A stretch of DNA of 64,000 bases from an uncultured Bacilli bacterium (GTDB lineage: Bacteria > Bacillota_I > Bacilli_A > RF39 > UBA660): positions 1 to 64,000 of the forward strand of contig CAJTZW010000001.1 in the NCBI GenBank assembly GCA_910584305.1. Reading direction: 5' to 3'. The position numbers and the translations under genes are program-made. Each line of letters opens with the position of its first letter. Within the stretch, counting starts at the first letter, position 1. The notes below the pieces were generated by a model. It was given only the letters and a program-made list of their open reading frames with translations, was not told the DNA's origin and did no database searches. Of the stretch, positions 34,212 through 42,914 are shown one piece after another.

Positions 34212-35156
34212 CTACTTTATTAAATATGTATAAATGTCAAGTGCTAATTTTTCTACATTATGTCTAAGAACATTGTCTTCTATGCTGACATAATTATTTG
34301 TTATACACTCTACATTCATTTTTTCTAACTCATCTTCATCTATTTGTACTGGATCTTTCTGTTCTAATGTTGCATATTTTTCTTGAATTTCATTGCTAAT
34401 TGCTCCATTGTTAGCAAGCACTACATTGACGGTTTTTCCTAAATATTTATTACATATTTCTATATGATTTGACACTGTATATTTATCTGTCTCTCCTGGT
34501 TGTGTCATCATATTACATATATACATTATTTTTGCATTACTTTTTTGAATTGCATCTTTCATTTCTTCACTAAGAAGATTTGGTACAATACTTGTATACA
34601 AACTTCCCATACTTAGAATAATCAAATCGGCAGTCTCAATTGCTTCTAATACAGATGGATTCACTGTTGGAATTTCTTTATACCATATCTCTTTAATTTT
34701 ACCATTATATTTGGTTATATTTTCTTCTCCTTCGATAATGTTTTCATCATTCATTTGTGCTACTAATGTAACATTATCTTCTGTAAAGGGGAGTACTGTT
34801 CCTTTTAAATTCAAAACTTTTCCTAAGGATTCCATACCACTTGACATATTTCCATTGATATCAATCATAGCTGTTAGTAAAAGATTTCCTACAGTATGTC
34901 CCTGTAAGGTTGAACTTTGATCAAATCGGTAATTCCATAATTGTTCGAAAAGGGGTTCAGTTTCCGCTAATGATAGTAAAACTCTTCTTATATCGCCTAC
35001 AGCTGGAATATGAAATTCTTTACGAAGCTTCCCTGTGCTTGTTCCATCATCACTTACAGAGACAACAGCCGTTATATCCATTGGAAATTGTTTTAGTCCC
35101 TTTAATAACGTAGAAAGCCCATTTCCGCCTCCTAAAACTAGAACTTTTTTTCTCAT
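34212..35156 (-). CDS. yvcK: Gluconeogenesis factor YvcK (GlmR/CofD-like)
   Basis: A 314-residue YvcK/GlmR protein that binds UDP-GlcNAc and links carbon metabolism to wall precursor supply. It begins with the glycine-rich LGGGNGLSTLLKGLK, then SVSDDGTSTGKLR and GDIRRVLLSLAE, matching the CofD-like fold. whiA follows in the same operon. The usual upstream partner rapZ is not present: trxB is upstream, with a terminator between. Confidence 0.95.
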   Translation of the reverse strand: MRKKVLVLGGGNGLSTLLKGLKQFPMDITAVVSVSDDGTSTGKLRKEFHIPAVGDIRRVLLSLAETEPLFEQLWNYRFDQSSTLQGHTVGNLLLTAMIDINGNMSSGMESLGKVLNLKGTVLPFTEDNVTLVAQMNDENIIEGEENITKYNGKIKEIWYKEIPTVNPSVLEAIETADLIILSMGSLYTSIVPNLLSEEMKDAIQKSNAKIMYICNMMTQPGETDKYTVSNHIEICNKYLGKTVNVVLANNGAISNEIQEKYATLEQKDPVQIDEDELEKMNVECITNNYVSIEDNVLRHNVEKLALDIYTYLIK

Positions 35157-35206
35157 ATCTCACTTCCTTTGTATATTATACTATACTTAGTTGTAATTTA
35201 AAACGA

Positions 35207-35228
35207 AAAGAATAGATTCCTATTCTTT
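35207..35228 (-). terminator. Terminator of trxB
   Basis: AAAGAATAG / CTATTCTTT with a 4-base loop, then TCGTTTT on the minus strand. It overlaps the trxB stop. Confidence 0.65.
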
Positions 35229-36128
35229 CATCTGTAAATATTTTTTCACAGAGTGGGCTGCAATGGCACCATCAGAGGTTGCTGTTACAATCTGATATAG
35301 ATTTTTCTTTATCACATCTCCGCAAGCATAAATACCCTTTATATTGGTAGACATATCTTCTGATACCACTAAATTTGTTCCTTCTTTCTTTATATTTAAA
35401 TCTGATAAATAGTCAAGATTAGAATATAGTCCTATATAGATAAATACGCCTGTGCATGGAATTACTATCCCATCTAGTAATGTAATTCCATCAATATATC
35501 CATTTTTTTCATTAAATGTACTTACTACACTATTATATTTTATATCAATATTTTTAGTAGCTTTAGCCTTTTCTATCAGTGTTTGGTCTGCAGATAATTT
35601 TTCTCCTCTATAAAGAATTGTTACCTTCTTACAGATGTTTGATAAATAGAGACTTTCTTCTACTGCACTATTTCCACCACCAATTACGCATACATCTTTT
35701 CCTTTAAATAGCGGCCCATCGCAAGTCGCACAATAACTAATTCCACGTCCAATTAACTTCTCTTCATTCCATATACCCAATTTTTTAGGTTGTCTTCCTG
35801 TGGCAAGAATTATCGATGTCCCTGTATAAATGCCTCTATCTGTTATAACTTTATTTATTCCATTTTCTTGACATACCTTTTGTACAATACCATATGTTGG
35901 GTTGATTTGTAGCTCTTTTAGTTGATCTAATACATTTAAAACCAAACTTGGCCCATCTATTGTTCTAAAACCCGGATAATTTTCTATAGTATAACTCTGG
36001 TTTATTTGTCCACCAGGAATTCCTTTCTCGAGTAGTAGCATGTTATATCCATATCGTTTTAAATAAAGAGCAGCTGTCATTCCGCTAACCCCTGCTCCTA
36101 TGATTATACAATCAAAATTTGTCTCCAC
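35220..36128 (-). CDS. trxB: Thioredoxin reductase
   Basis: A 302-residue NADPH-dependent flavoprotein that reduces thioredoxin. The FAD site is IIIGAGVSGMTAALYL, the redox pair is SYCATCDGPLFKG, the NADPH site is VCVIGGGNSAVEE, and the end is GIYACGDVIKK with TATSDGAIAA. It starts with GTG at 36128, behind AGGAGAA; lgt ends 17 bases inside it. The last gene of the holin-lgt-trxB unit. Confidence 0.96.
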   Translation of the reverse strand: METNFDCIIIGAGVSGMTAALYLKRYGYNMLLLEKGIPGGQINQSYTIENYPGFRTIDGPSLVLNVLDQLKELQINPTYGIVQKVCQENGINKVITDRGIYTGTSIILATGRQPKKLGIWNEEKLIGRGISYCATCDGPLFKGKDVCVIGGGNSAVEESLYLSNICKKVTILYRGEKLSADQTLIEKAKATKNIDIKYNSVVSTFNEKNGYIDGITLLDGIVIPCTGVFIYIGLYSNLDYLSDLNIKKEGTNLVVSEDMSTNIKGIYACGDVIKKNLYQIVTATSDGAIAAHSVKKYLQMKE

Positions 36129-36921
36129 TTACATTCTCCTTACTATTATATTGATTTTCAACTTTACGGCATGAAATAATAAATCCCGTAATCCCTACAA
36201 ACACCATTATAATAGAGATTACTTGTGCCATTTTTATATTTCCTAGCATTAAACTGTCTGTACGAAGACCTTCTACTAAAAATCTCTCTATACCATACCA
36301 AACTAGATAAAAACTTGTCAGTTGTCCTAAACGTAAATACTTTGTATAACGAAGAATGAACATAATTATAAATCCAAGAAAACACCAAAGAGATTCATAT
36401 AAGAATGTAGGATGATGGTAAGAGCCTCCTATGTACATTCCATCAATAATAAAATCTGGCAAATGTAACTTTTGTAAAAAAGTTATGTCAACAATTGGAC
36501 CATATGCTTCTCCATTAAAGAAGTTTCCCCATCTTCCTATTGCTTGCCCTAAAATGACACTTACAACAATAATATCTAATATACGTATAAAATTTATGTC
36601 ATATTTTTTCGTATAGAACAAAATGAATAATAATCCTGCAATTAAACCACCATGAATTGCAAGTCCCCCTTCCCATACTTTTAATATGTCAATAGGGTTT
36701 ACACTATAATAGTCTAAATTAAATAAAACATAGTATAATCTTGCTCCAATTAGTACAATTGGAATTAAATAGAAGAATAGATTGGTCATAAAATCAGTAG
36801 AAATTTGAAAACGTTTAGCTTCTTTGATTGCCAAAATACCACCGACTACAAAGGCAACTAAAATAAATATAGAATACCAATAAATCTGAACTGATCCTAC
36901 TTCTACAAAAATTGGATTCAT
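36112..36921 (-). CDS. lgt: Prolipoprotein diacylglyceryl transferase
   Basis: A 269-residue membrane enzyme that attaches diacylglycerol to the lipobox cysteine of prolipoproteins. About seven membrane helices are visible. Family motifs are VWEGGLAIHGGLI, GQAIGRWGNFFNGEAYG and HPTFLYESLW, with the late RFLVEGLRTDSL. It overlaps the upstream holin-like gene by four bases (ATGA) and the downstream trxB. Confidence 0.96.
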   Translation of the reverse strand: MNPIFVEVGSVQIYWYSIFILVAFVVGGILAIKEAKRFQISTDFMTNLFFYLIPIVLIGARLYYVLFNLDYYSVNPIDILKVWEGGLAIHGGLIAGLLFILFYTKKYDINFIRILDIIVVSVILGQAIGRWGNFFNGEAYGPIVDITFLQKLHLPDFIIDGMYIGGSYHHPTFLYESLWCFLGFIIMFILRYTKYLRLGQLTSFYLVWYGIERFLVEGLRTDSLMLGNIKMAQVISIIMVFVGITGFIISCRKVENQYNSKENVSGDKF

Positions 36922-37337
36922 ACACTAGATTTCCTTTCTAACATTGGTTTTATGATAAGTTCATCCATAATCATATTCATAATTGATATTAAAATAGCAA
37001 CCAAAACACTCATAAAAATCCCATTCACAGAAAAATGATTTCCCAACAAAAAATCTACAATATATAAAATAAACACATTAATAAATGGATAAAATATACC
37101 AAGAGTAATTGCTGTTATAGGAATAGTTAACCATACTATAACTGGCTTAATTGTACGATTTAATATATTAATAATAATTGCAGAAATGAGTGCCCAAAAT
37201 CCAAAATAATGATTATCAATTTGAATTGTATTTTTAAAAAGCACTGATATGGATATTAATATTAAGGCATATCCAATCATATAAATCATCCATTCAACAA
37301 AGGATAAGAGCGGCTTTTTATATTTTTTATTGTTCAT
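36918..37337 (-). CDS. Phage-holin-family small membrane protein (YvlD type)
   Basis: A 139-residue protein with about four transmembrane helices. The NRTIKPVIVWLTIPITAITLG stretch, whose core is NRTIKPVIVWLTIPIT, resembles the phage holin family 4 / YvlD group. Despite the name, chromosomal members are usually not lytic and their role is unknown. The start is at 37337; the end overlaps lgt by ATGA, so the two are translationally coupled. Confidence 0.75.
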   Translation of the reverse strand: MNNKKYKKPLLSFVEWMIYMIGYALILISISVLFKNTIQIDNHYFGFWALISAIIINILNRTIKPVIVWLTIPITAITLGIFYPFINVFILYIVDFLLGNHFSVNGIFMSVLVAILISIMNMIMDELIIKPMLERKSSV

Positions 37338-37391
37338 CTTATATCCCTCAATTCTACGAACTATTATATCATATAATTTTATTTTTTTAAA

Positions 37392-39341
37392 TTATTCAGA
37401 TTTTAATTCAAATATAATATCGCGCAATTCCATTGCTCTTTCAAAATCCAAACTTTTAGCTGCCTCTTTCATCTCTTCTTCTAATTTGTTTATCATATTT
37501 TGTTTTTCCTTTTTACTTAATTTTTCTGGTTGCTTTTCTTCTAGTTCTTGGTTATTGCTGATAACTTCTCTTATTTCTTTAATTATTGTCTTAGGTACAA
37601 TATTATGTTTCTCATTATATTTCATCTGGATTTCTCGGCGTCTACTTGTCTCTTCAATTGCTTGTTTCATAGCATCACTAATAGTATCAGCATACATAAT
37701 TACATGTCCACTTGCGTTACGTGCTGCTCTACCAATTGTTTGAATTAAACTGCGATTGCTTCGTAAGAAACCTTGTTTATCTGCATCCATAATTGCAATT
37801 AAACTTACTTCTGGAATATCAATTCCTTCTCTTAAAAGGTTAATTCCCACTACCACATCATATTTTCCTAATCGTAAATCTCTAATGATTTTCATACGTT
37901 CTAATGTTTTTACTTCATTATGAAGATACGCTACTTTAATATCTATATTTTTTAAGTAAGATGTGAGTTCTTCTGCCATACGAATTGTTAATGTGGTAAT
38001 TAACGTTCTTTCATTTTTATGAATGCGCATTTCTATCTGTTCAATTAAATCGTCGATTTGATTTTCCGTCGGCTTAACTTCTAATGTTGGGTCTAATAGT
38101 CCTGTTGGTCTAATAATCTGCTCTATTACTTTATGATTACATTTTTCTAACTCATAATCTCCTGGGGTTGCTGATACACAAATTAATTGATTTATTTTAC
38201 TTTCAAATTCATCAAACTTTAAAGGTCTATTATCTTTTGCGCTAGGAAGACGAAATCCATAATCAACAAGCACTTGTTTCCTAGCTTGGTCTCCATTATA
38301 CATACCTCTTACTTGTGGTATGGTTACATGAGATTCATCTATGACTAATAGAAAATCTTTTGGAAAGAAATCAATCAATGTTGTAGGAGTATCCCCTGCT
38401 TTCTTTAAAGCTAAATGTCTTGAGTAATTTTCAATACCTCTACATGATCCTGTTTCCGATAGCATCTCTAAATCATAGTTTGTTCTTTCCATCAATCTTT
38501 GATGTTCTAAAAGTTTATTCTCATTTTTAAAATATTGTAATCGCTCTTTTAGTTCCTCTCGAATATTTTGAACCGCTATCTTAATTTTCTCTTCACTTGT
38601 AATAAAGTGACTAGCAGCAAATAGGGTGATACTTTTCTTATTTGATAAAATACTTCCTGTTATTAAATCATATTCATAAATACGTTCAATATCATCCCCA
38701 AAAAAATCTACACGAATTCCTTTTCCGTGTTCATTGATAGGAATTATTTCTAGAATATCTCCCTTTACTTTAAAAGTACCTCTTTTGGATTCTATTGAGT
38801 TTCTCTCATAAAACATATTAATTAATTCTCTTAGAACATCATCCATAGATATAGAATCTCCAACCCTTAATGTCATCATTTTATTACGATATTCTTCTAC
38901 TTCCCCTATACCATAAATACAAGAAACAGATGCTACTACAATAACATCTTGCCTTGTAAGTAATGCAGAAGTTGCACTATGACGCAATTCATCAATTTCA
39001 TCATTTATAGAGGCATCTTTTTCTATGTACGTATCTGTTTTCGCAACATATGCTTCTGGTTGGTAGTAATCGTAGTAGGAAACAAAATATTCTACTGCAT
39101 TGTTGGGAAATAATTCTTTAAACTCTGAATAAAGTTGACCTGCTAGTGTTTTATTATGAGCAAGTATTAATGTTGGTTTATTAACTTCTTTTATAACATT
39201 TGCAATGGTAAAAGTCTTACCTGTCCCAGTCGCACCTAATAATACTTGTATTTTTTCACCACTTTGTATACCTTCTACCAATTGATGGATTGCTTCTGGT
39301 TGATCTCCATTTGGAGTATATTTTGATACTAAGTTGAACAT
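37392..39341 (-). CDS. uvrB: Excinuclease ABC subunit B
   Basis: A 649-residue UvrB of nucleotide excision repair, which verifies damage after UvrA loading and positions UvrC. Helicase motifs are VLLGATGTGKTFTIANV (Walker A), the beta-hairpin region around SYYDYYQPEAYV, VIDESHVTIPQ (DESH), and GRAARNASGHVIMYAD. The C-terminal UvrB/UvrC interaction domain is present (LEEEMKEAAKSLDFERAMEL). The start is behind AGGAGG. uvrA does not follow, unlike in many Bacillota, where uvrB-uvrA are together. Confidence 0.97.
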   Translation of the reverse strand: MFNLVSKYTPNGDQPEAIHQLVEGIQSGEKIQVLLGATGTGKTFTIANVIKEVNKPTLILAHNKTLAGQLYSEFKELFPNNAVEYFVSYYDYYQPEAYVAKTDTYIEKDASINDEIDELRHSATSALLTRQDVIVVASVSCIYGIGEVEEYRNKMMTLRVGDSISMDDVLRELINMFYERNSIESKRGTFKVKGDILEIIPINEHGKGIRVDFFGDDIERIYEYDLITGSILSNKKSITLFAASHFITSEEKIKIAVQNIREELKERLQYFKNENKLLEHQRLMERTNYDLEMLSETGSCRGIENYSRHLALKKAGDTPTTLIDFFPKDFLLVIDESHVTIPQVRGMYNGDQARKQVLVDYGFRLPSAKDNRPLKFDEFESKINQLICVSATPGDYELEKCNHKVIEQIIRPTGLLDPTLEVKPTENQIDDLIEQIEMRIHKNERTLITTLTIRMAEELTSYLKNIDIKVAYLHNEVKTLERMKIIRDLRLGKYDVVVGINLLREGIDIPEVSLIAIMDADKQGFLRSNRSLIQTIGRAARNASGHVIMYADTISDAMKQAIEETSRRREIQMKYNEKHNIVPKTIIKEIREVISNNQELEEKQPEKLSKKEKQNMINKLEEEMKEAAKSLDFERAMELRDIIFELKSE

Positions 39342-39342
39342 T

Positions 39343-39447
39343 TTAACCCTCCTTGTTACGACTACAGTCAGCCAGAATATTCGTGTTCTGACTAATTTTT
39401 AATGCTTTAAAATCTGACTTTTTTGCTTGGACACGAATGTCGGCCAC
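39343..39447 (-). other. Possible leader ORF overlapping the uvrB ribosome-binding site
   Basis: A 34-codon frame from GTG (39447) to TAA (39343) reads MADIRVQAKKSD, then KISQNTNILADC. Its codons are richer in G and C than those of neighbours, and the last codons contain the uvrB AGGAGG. It also holds a CAGAA...TTCTG inverted repeat (39373-39390). No good ribosome-binding site precedes it. It may be a leader peptide, a gene remnant or chance. Confidence 0.25.
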
Positions 39448-39458
39448 AAATTTATTTT

Positions 39459-40559
39459 CTAACTCTTTACATATTTTTTTCTTTGATTTAAACACGTTTT
39501 TATTAGGAAATCATCGTCTTTTATATCTCTAATAAATTTTTCTAAATTGTCAATATCCTTTCCAATTAACTTCCCTACTCCACCAATTTCTTTTACATAC
39601 TCTATCATTCCATAATCATCCTTAGAGTCTCCTATCGCATAAATTTGATTAAAAGTATATCCCATTTCTAAAAAATATTCTAAAAATAATTTTACAGCTT
39701 CCTTCTTATCACTACCAAGTCCAATAGCAATTGGTAAGGATGGATATTCAATATCACGAATTATTTCACCTGTATTATTTTCACAGACGGATGCTACTCT
39801 TGCTTTTGTTATTCCATATAAATTAGAATTTGTGTATCCAATTCCAAAGTCATCAAAAACATTTGAACCATGACCATTTGTTATTACAACAACTATATTT
39901 CCTTGATTGGTAAATTCCTGTATTGCTAACCTATTATTAATTTCCTGTTTTCTTGTTATACCTTTCTTAAAAATAGTCCCATCCTTATCAGTAAATAAAA
40001 TTTTAATTGGTCCCCTTTTACAAGTCTGATAGTGACAAAGGGAAGTGGTTTTCAGTTGGTTAGATTGTATTTGCTTAGTAAGAATTCCAAATAATGTTTT
40101 TTCAAATAAAGTTAAATTTTCAAAATCTCCTATTTCTGTATAAATATTATTGATGCATTTACCCTGAGTATAATAAAAATTGGTAATACGTTCTAATAAT
40201 AGATTCATATCATTCCAGTTAGTTCCGAGAGAAATGTCTTCTAAGTATTCTCTATATTTTTGATCAAATTCTTCTAAATTTTGATCAATTAATCTTTTCA
40301 TTACATAACCACATTTATAAAATAAAATGTCACCACGATTTTGTGATGATCCAAAGAATTCCATTAATTCTTTATTATGTTTTTTTAAATCTGGCCACAC
40401 ATCAACAAAAGCTATTACATTTCCATTCTGAGAAAAATTCTTAAGTTTATTAGCAAATTCTATATTTTTAAAAATAGGTAATTGTTCATATTTTGGGTGC
40501 AACTCGCACCAATCATTCTTTACATAAATATATCTAGCAGAAATAAATAAAATATTCAT
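39459..40559 (-). CDS. HAD-superfamily hydrolase with an uncharacterised N-terminal domain
   Basis: A 366-residue protein. The C-terminal part (from about 190) is a HAD phosphatase: LFTDKDGTIF (nucleophile Asp and acid Asp), VVITNGHGS (motif II) and YAIGDSKDDYGMIEYV (motif IV), most like the Cof/sucrose-phosphatase type. The first 190 residues (NILFISARYIYVKNDW, then VIAFVDVWPDLKKHNKE) are not familiar to me. Both halves lack signal peptides, so it is probably cytoplasmic. The substrate is unknown. It lies directly upstream of uvrB in the same direction. Confidence 0.75.
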   Translation of the reverse strand: MNILFISARYIYVKNDWCELHPKYEQLPIFKNIEFANKLKNFSQNGNVIAFVDVWPDLKKHNKELMEFFGSSQNRGDILFYKCGYVMKRLIDQNLEEFDQKYREYLEDISLGTNWNDMNLLLERITNFYYTQGKCINNIYTEIGDFENLTLFEKTLFGILTKQIQSNQLKTTSLCHYQTCKRGPIKILFTDKDGTIFKKGITRKQEINNRLAIQEFTNQGNIVVVITNGHGSNVFDDFGIGYTNSNLYGITKARVASVCENNTGEIIRDIEYPSLPIAIGLGSDKKEAVKLFLEYFLEMGYTFNQIYAIGDSKDDYGMIEYVKEIGGVGKLIGKDIDNLEKFIRDIKDDDFLIKTCLNQRKKYVKS

Positions 40560-40606
40560 AAAACCTCCTGAAAATAATTATGTTATTACTGTAGCATTTT
40601 TATCAT

Positions 40607-40637
40607 AAAAAAACAAGGTAATTCATAGATTTCCTTG
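40607..40637 (-). terminator. Terminator after the MATE-kinase gene
   Basis: On the minus strand CAAGGAAA pairs with TTACCTTG (one mismatch) around a long loop and is followed by seven T. It lies about 180 bp after the MATE-kinase stop; the spacer 40638-40811 is AT-rich, with nothing else seen. Confidence 0.5.
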
Positions 40638-40811
40638 CTCTTTACGTAGCATTACAATGTCAAATAATATTCTTAAATTATTGAATCATAGACATAATTT
40701 ATATGTATTCAAATAAATTTATATTTTAACGGATGTGGTATTTAATATATAAAAATATTATTCCTTTATAAAATTAAGTCTTATTCATTTTGATAATTTA
40801 GTTTATATAAT

Positions 40812-42752
40812 TTATCTATTTTTAACATAATCACATATAATTTTTATCGCTACATCATTACCTATTTTACAATTAAGACATAAATCATAGTTTTCTTTTT
40901 CTCCCCAAGGTTGGTTTGAAATAATCTCATAGTACATAGCTCTTGATTTTGTTGATTTTTTACTATTTTTTTCTGCTTCTTTAGATGTATCGTTGTAGTT
41001 ATTTTTTATATTTTTAATTTTGTAATCCATTGGTGCATATAGAAATATTTTTATAATATTTGGATGTTCTTTTAAAATATAATCTGCTGCTCTACCTACA
41101 ATTACTGAATTTCCTTGCTTAGCGATTTCCTTTATTATTTTGGATTGTGCAATGATAGCATCTTTATTTGCATCTAAAGATAAAAAATTATCATATAAAT
41201 CTTTTTCACTTAAATCTGCGACTAAATTATTTTGAAGAGCAAAGTTTTTTATTTCTTCTTTATCATAAAATTTCATATTAAGTTTTTCTGCTATTCTTCT
41301 TGCAATTTCTTTTCCATTAGTTCCATGCTCACGGGAAATACTAATAATTAAGTTTGTTTTTTTATTTTCATTTTTATTGAGATTTTCTAATATCTCAATT
41401 TTCTTATTATAAGAATTTTTTAAAATAAATAATGAAATGATTGCAGTTAAGATTTCGGCAATGGGAAATGTCCACCATATAATATTATTTACATTACTTG
41501 ATCCTATAAATAGATAAGCAATTGGAAATACAAATATAACCAATCTACATAATGAAATAAAAAGTGGTCTTAATGCATATCTAATAGATTGTAATATGCC
41601 CTGAATCGCTATAGAAAGTCCCATGAAAATAAAACCAAGACTTGCAATTCTTAATGCAGTTGCACATAAATTAATAATTTCTGTGGATGTTCCTCCTGCC
41701 AGTCCAAATAAACTTGATAATGGTTTTGCTAAAATCTCAAAAATAATTGTCAAAATTAGGGTAACTATTAGCGTATCAATAATACCATATTTGATACAAT
41801 CATCAATTCTATTTTTATCCCTCATGCCATAGTTAAATGATAAAATTGAAATAATGGTATTTGATAGGCCAAATGCTGAAAATAAGGCAACTTGTTGTAT
41901 TTTATAATAAATGCCAAATGAGCCTACTAGTATTGAAGTATCAGTTTGAGATAACCCAAGTATAGCATTCATTCCTGCCATCATAACTGCTAGTAATGCC
42001 TGCATGATTGCAGCTGAAATGCCAATTGAGTAAATACCCTTAATTAATCTCATTTCTGGTTTTATATATTTAATATTTCCATTAATCTCTTTATTTTTAG
42101 TGTATTGAAAGAGCATTGCTATAAATAATGAAACAAACTGTCCAATGACAGTAGCCCATGCCGCACCTGCTACTCCCATTTTCATTGGATAAATAAAGAC
42201 ATAGTCTAATATAATATTTACTAACGCTCCAGAAATTTGTGATATTGTAGAAAGCATAGTTTTGCCTGTTGATTGAAGAAATCTCTCATATACAGCATAA
42301 CCAATGGCTCCTAATGATAGGCAACAGCAAATACGAAGATATGTTGTACCCATCTTTATTACTTCATCATTACCATTTGAAAATAAAGATATAAACCATC
42401 TGGAGCCAAAAACTCCAAAGATACAGAATACTAAAAATATACAGATACTTAAAAATATACCATTTCCTGCTACTTTATTTACTTTCTCTTTATCATTTTC
42501 TCCTAAACTCTTGGAAAGTAATGAATTTAATCCTACTCCTGTTCCTACTCCTATCGCAATAATCAAAATTTGGATTGGAAATGCAATTGTTAGCGCTTGA
42601 TTTGCTAAAACACCTTGTTCCCCCATATTGGTTACAAATATACTATCTACAACATTATATAGTGCTTGTAAAACCATCGAAATAATCATTGGTAGTCCCA
42701 TTCTCCAAAAAAGTCTTTTCATGGGAACTGTGGCCATTTTATTTTTTTCCAT
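40812..42752 (-). CDS. MATE-family transporter fused to a cytidylate-kinase-like domain
   Basis: A 646-residue two-part protein. Residues 1 to about 450 form a 12-helix MATE exporter (starts with KRLFWRMGLPMIISMVLQ and YNVVDSIFVTNMGEQGV), normally a Na+ or H+ coupled exporter of drugs or metabolites. After a charged linker (about 450-468) comes a cytosolic domain with IISISREHGTNGKEIARRIA, the P-loop of cytidylate-kinase-like proteins (PF13189 type), then VIVGRAADYIL. The P-loop, GTNGKE, keeps the Lys but is not a classic GxxGxGK. No target for phosphorylation is evident. The start is behind AGGAGAA. A strong terminator separates it from noc. Confidence 0.88.
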   Translation of the reverse strand: MEKNKMATVPMKRLFWRMGLPMIISMVLQALYNVVDSIFVTNMGEQGVLANQALTIAFPIQILIIAIGVGTGVGLNSLLSKSLGENDKEKVNKVAGNGIFLSICIFLVFCIFGVFGSRWFISLFSNGNDEVIKMGTTYLRICCCLSLGAIGYAVYERFLQSTGKTMLSTISQISGALVNIILDYVFIYPMKMGVAGAAWATVIGQFVSLFIAMLFQYTKNKEINGNIKYIKPEMRLIKGIYSIGISAAIMQALLAVMMAGMNAILGLSQTDTSILVGSFGIYYKIQQVALFSAFGLSNTIISILSFNYGMRDKNRIDDCIKYGIIDTLIVTLILTIIFEILAKPLSSLFGLAGGTSTEIINLCATALRIASLGFIFMGLSIAIQGILQSIRYALRPLFISLCRLVIFVFPIAYLFIGSSNVNNIIWWTFPIAEILTAIISLFILKNSYNKKIEILENLNKNENKKTNLIISISREHGTNGKEIARRIAEKLNMKFYDKEEIKNFALQNNLVADLSEKDLYDNFLSLDANKDAIIAQSKIIKEIAKQGNSVIVGRAADYILKEHPNIIKIFLYAPMDYKIKNIKNNYNDTSKEAEKNSKKSTKSRAMYYEIISNQPWGEKENYDLCLNCKIGNDVAIKIICDYVKNR

Positions 42753-42778
42753 AAAATTTCTCCTTCTATTAACCCATT

Positions 42779-42816
42779 AAAAAGCGTAAATCCTTTGAAC
42801 TGGATTTACGCTTTTT
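42779..42816 (-). terminator. Terminator of noc
   Basis: A perfect 15-bp stem, AAAAAGCGTAAATCC / GGATTTACGCTTTTT with an 8-base loop, ends in T. It is about 100 bp after the noc stop; the spacer is otherwise AT-rich. Confidence 0.85.
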
Positions 42817-42914
42817 AGCTACACGTCATAAAAATTATAACATATTTTTTTGATTAGTATAATATTTTTATCATTTTTATTTTGTAATAGTTTCAATGAT
42901 ATTAACATTATTTA

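Noticed and set aside
39353..39372. A 13-base match to the 3' end of 16S rRNA (AGTCGTAACAAGG) upstream of uvrB
   Set aside because: The match is short, its surroundings do not align to 16S rRNA and it lies at the uvrB ribosome-binding site, where such sequences can arise by chance.
39373..39390. Possible LexA (SOS) box upstream of uvrB
   Set aside because: The inverted repeat CAGAA...TTCTG has the wrong spacing and half sites for the Bacillota LexA consensus (CGAAC-N4-GTTCG).
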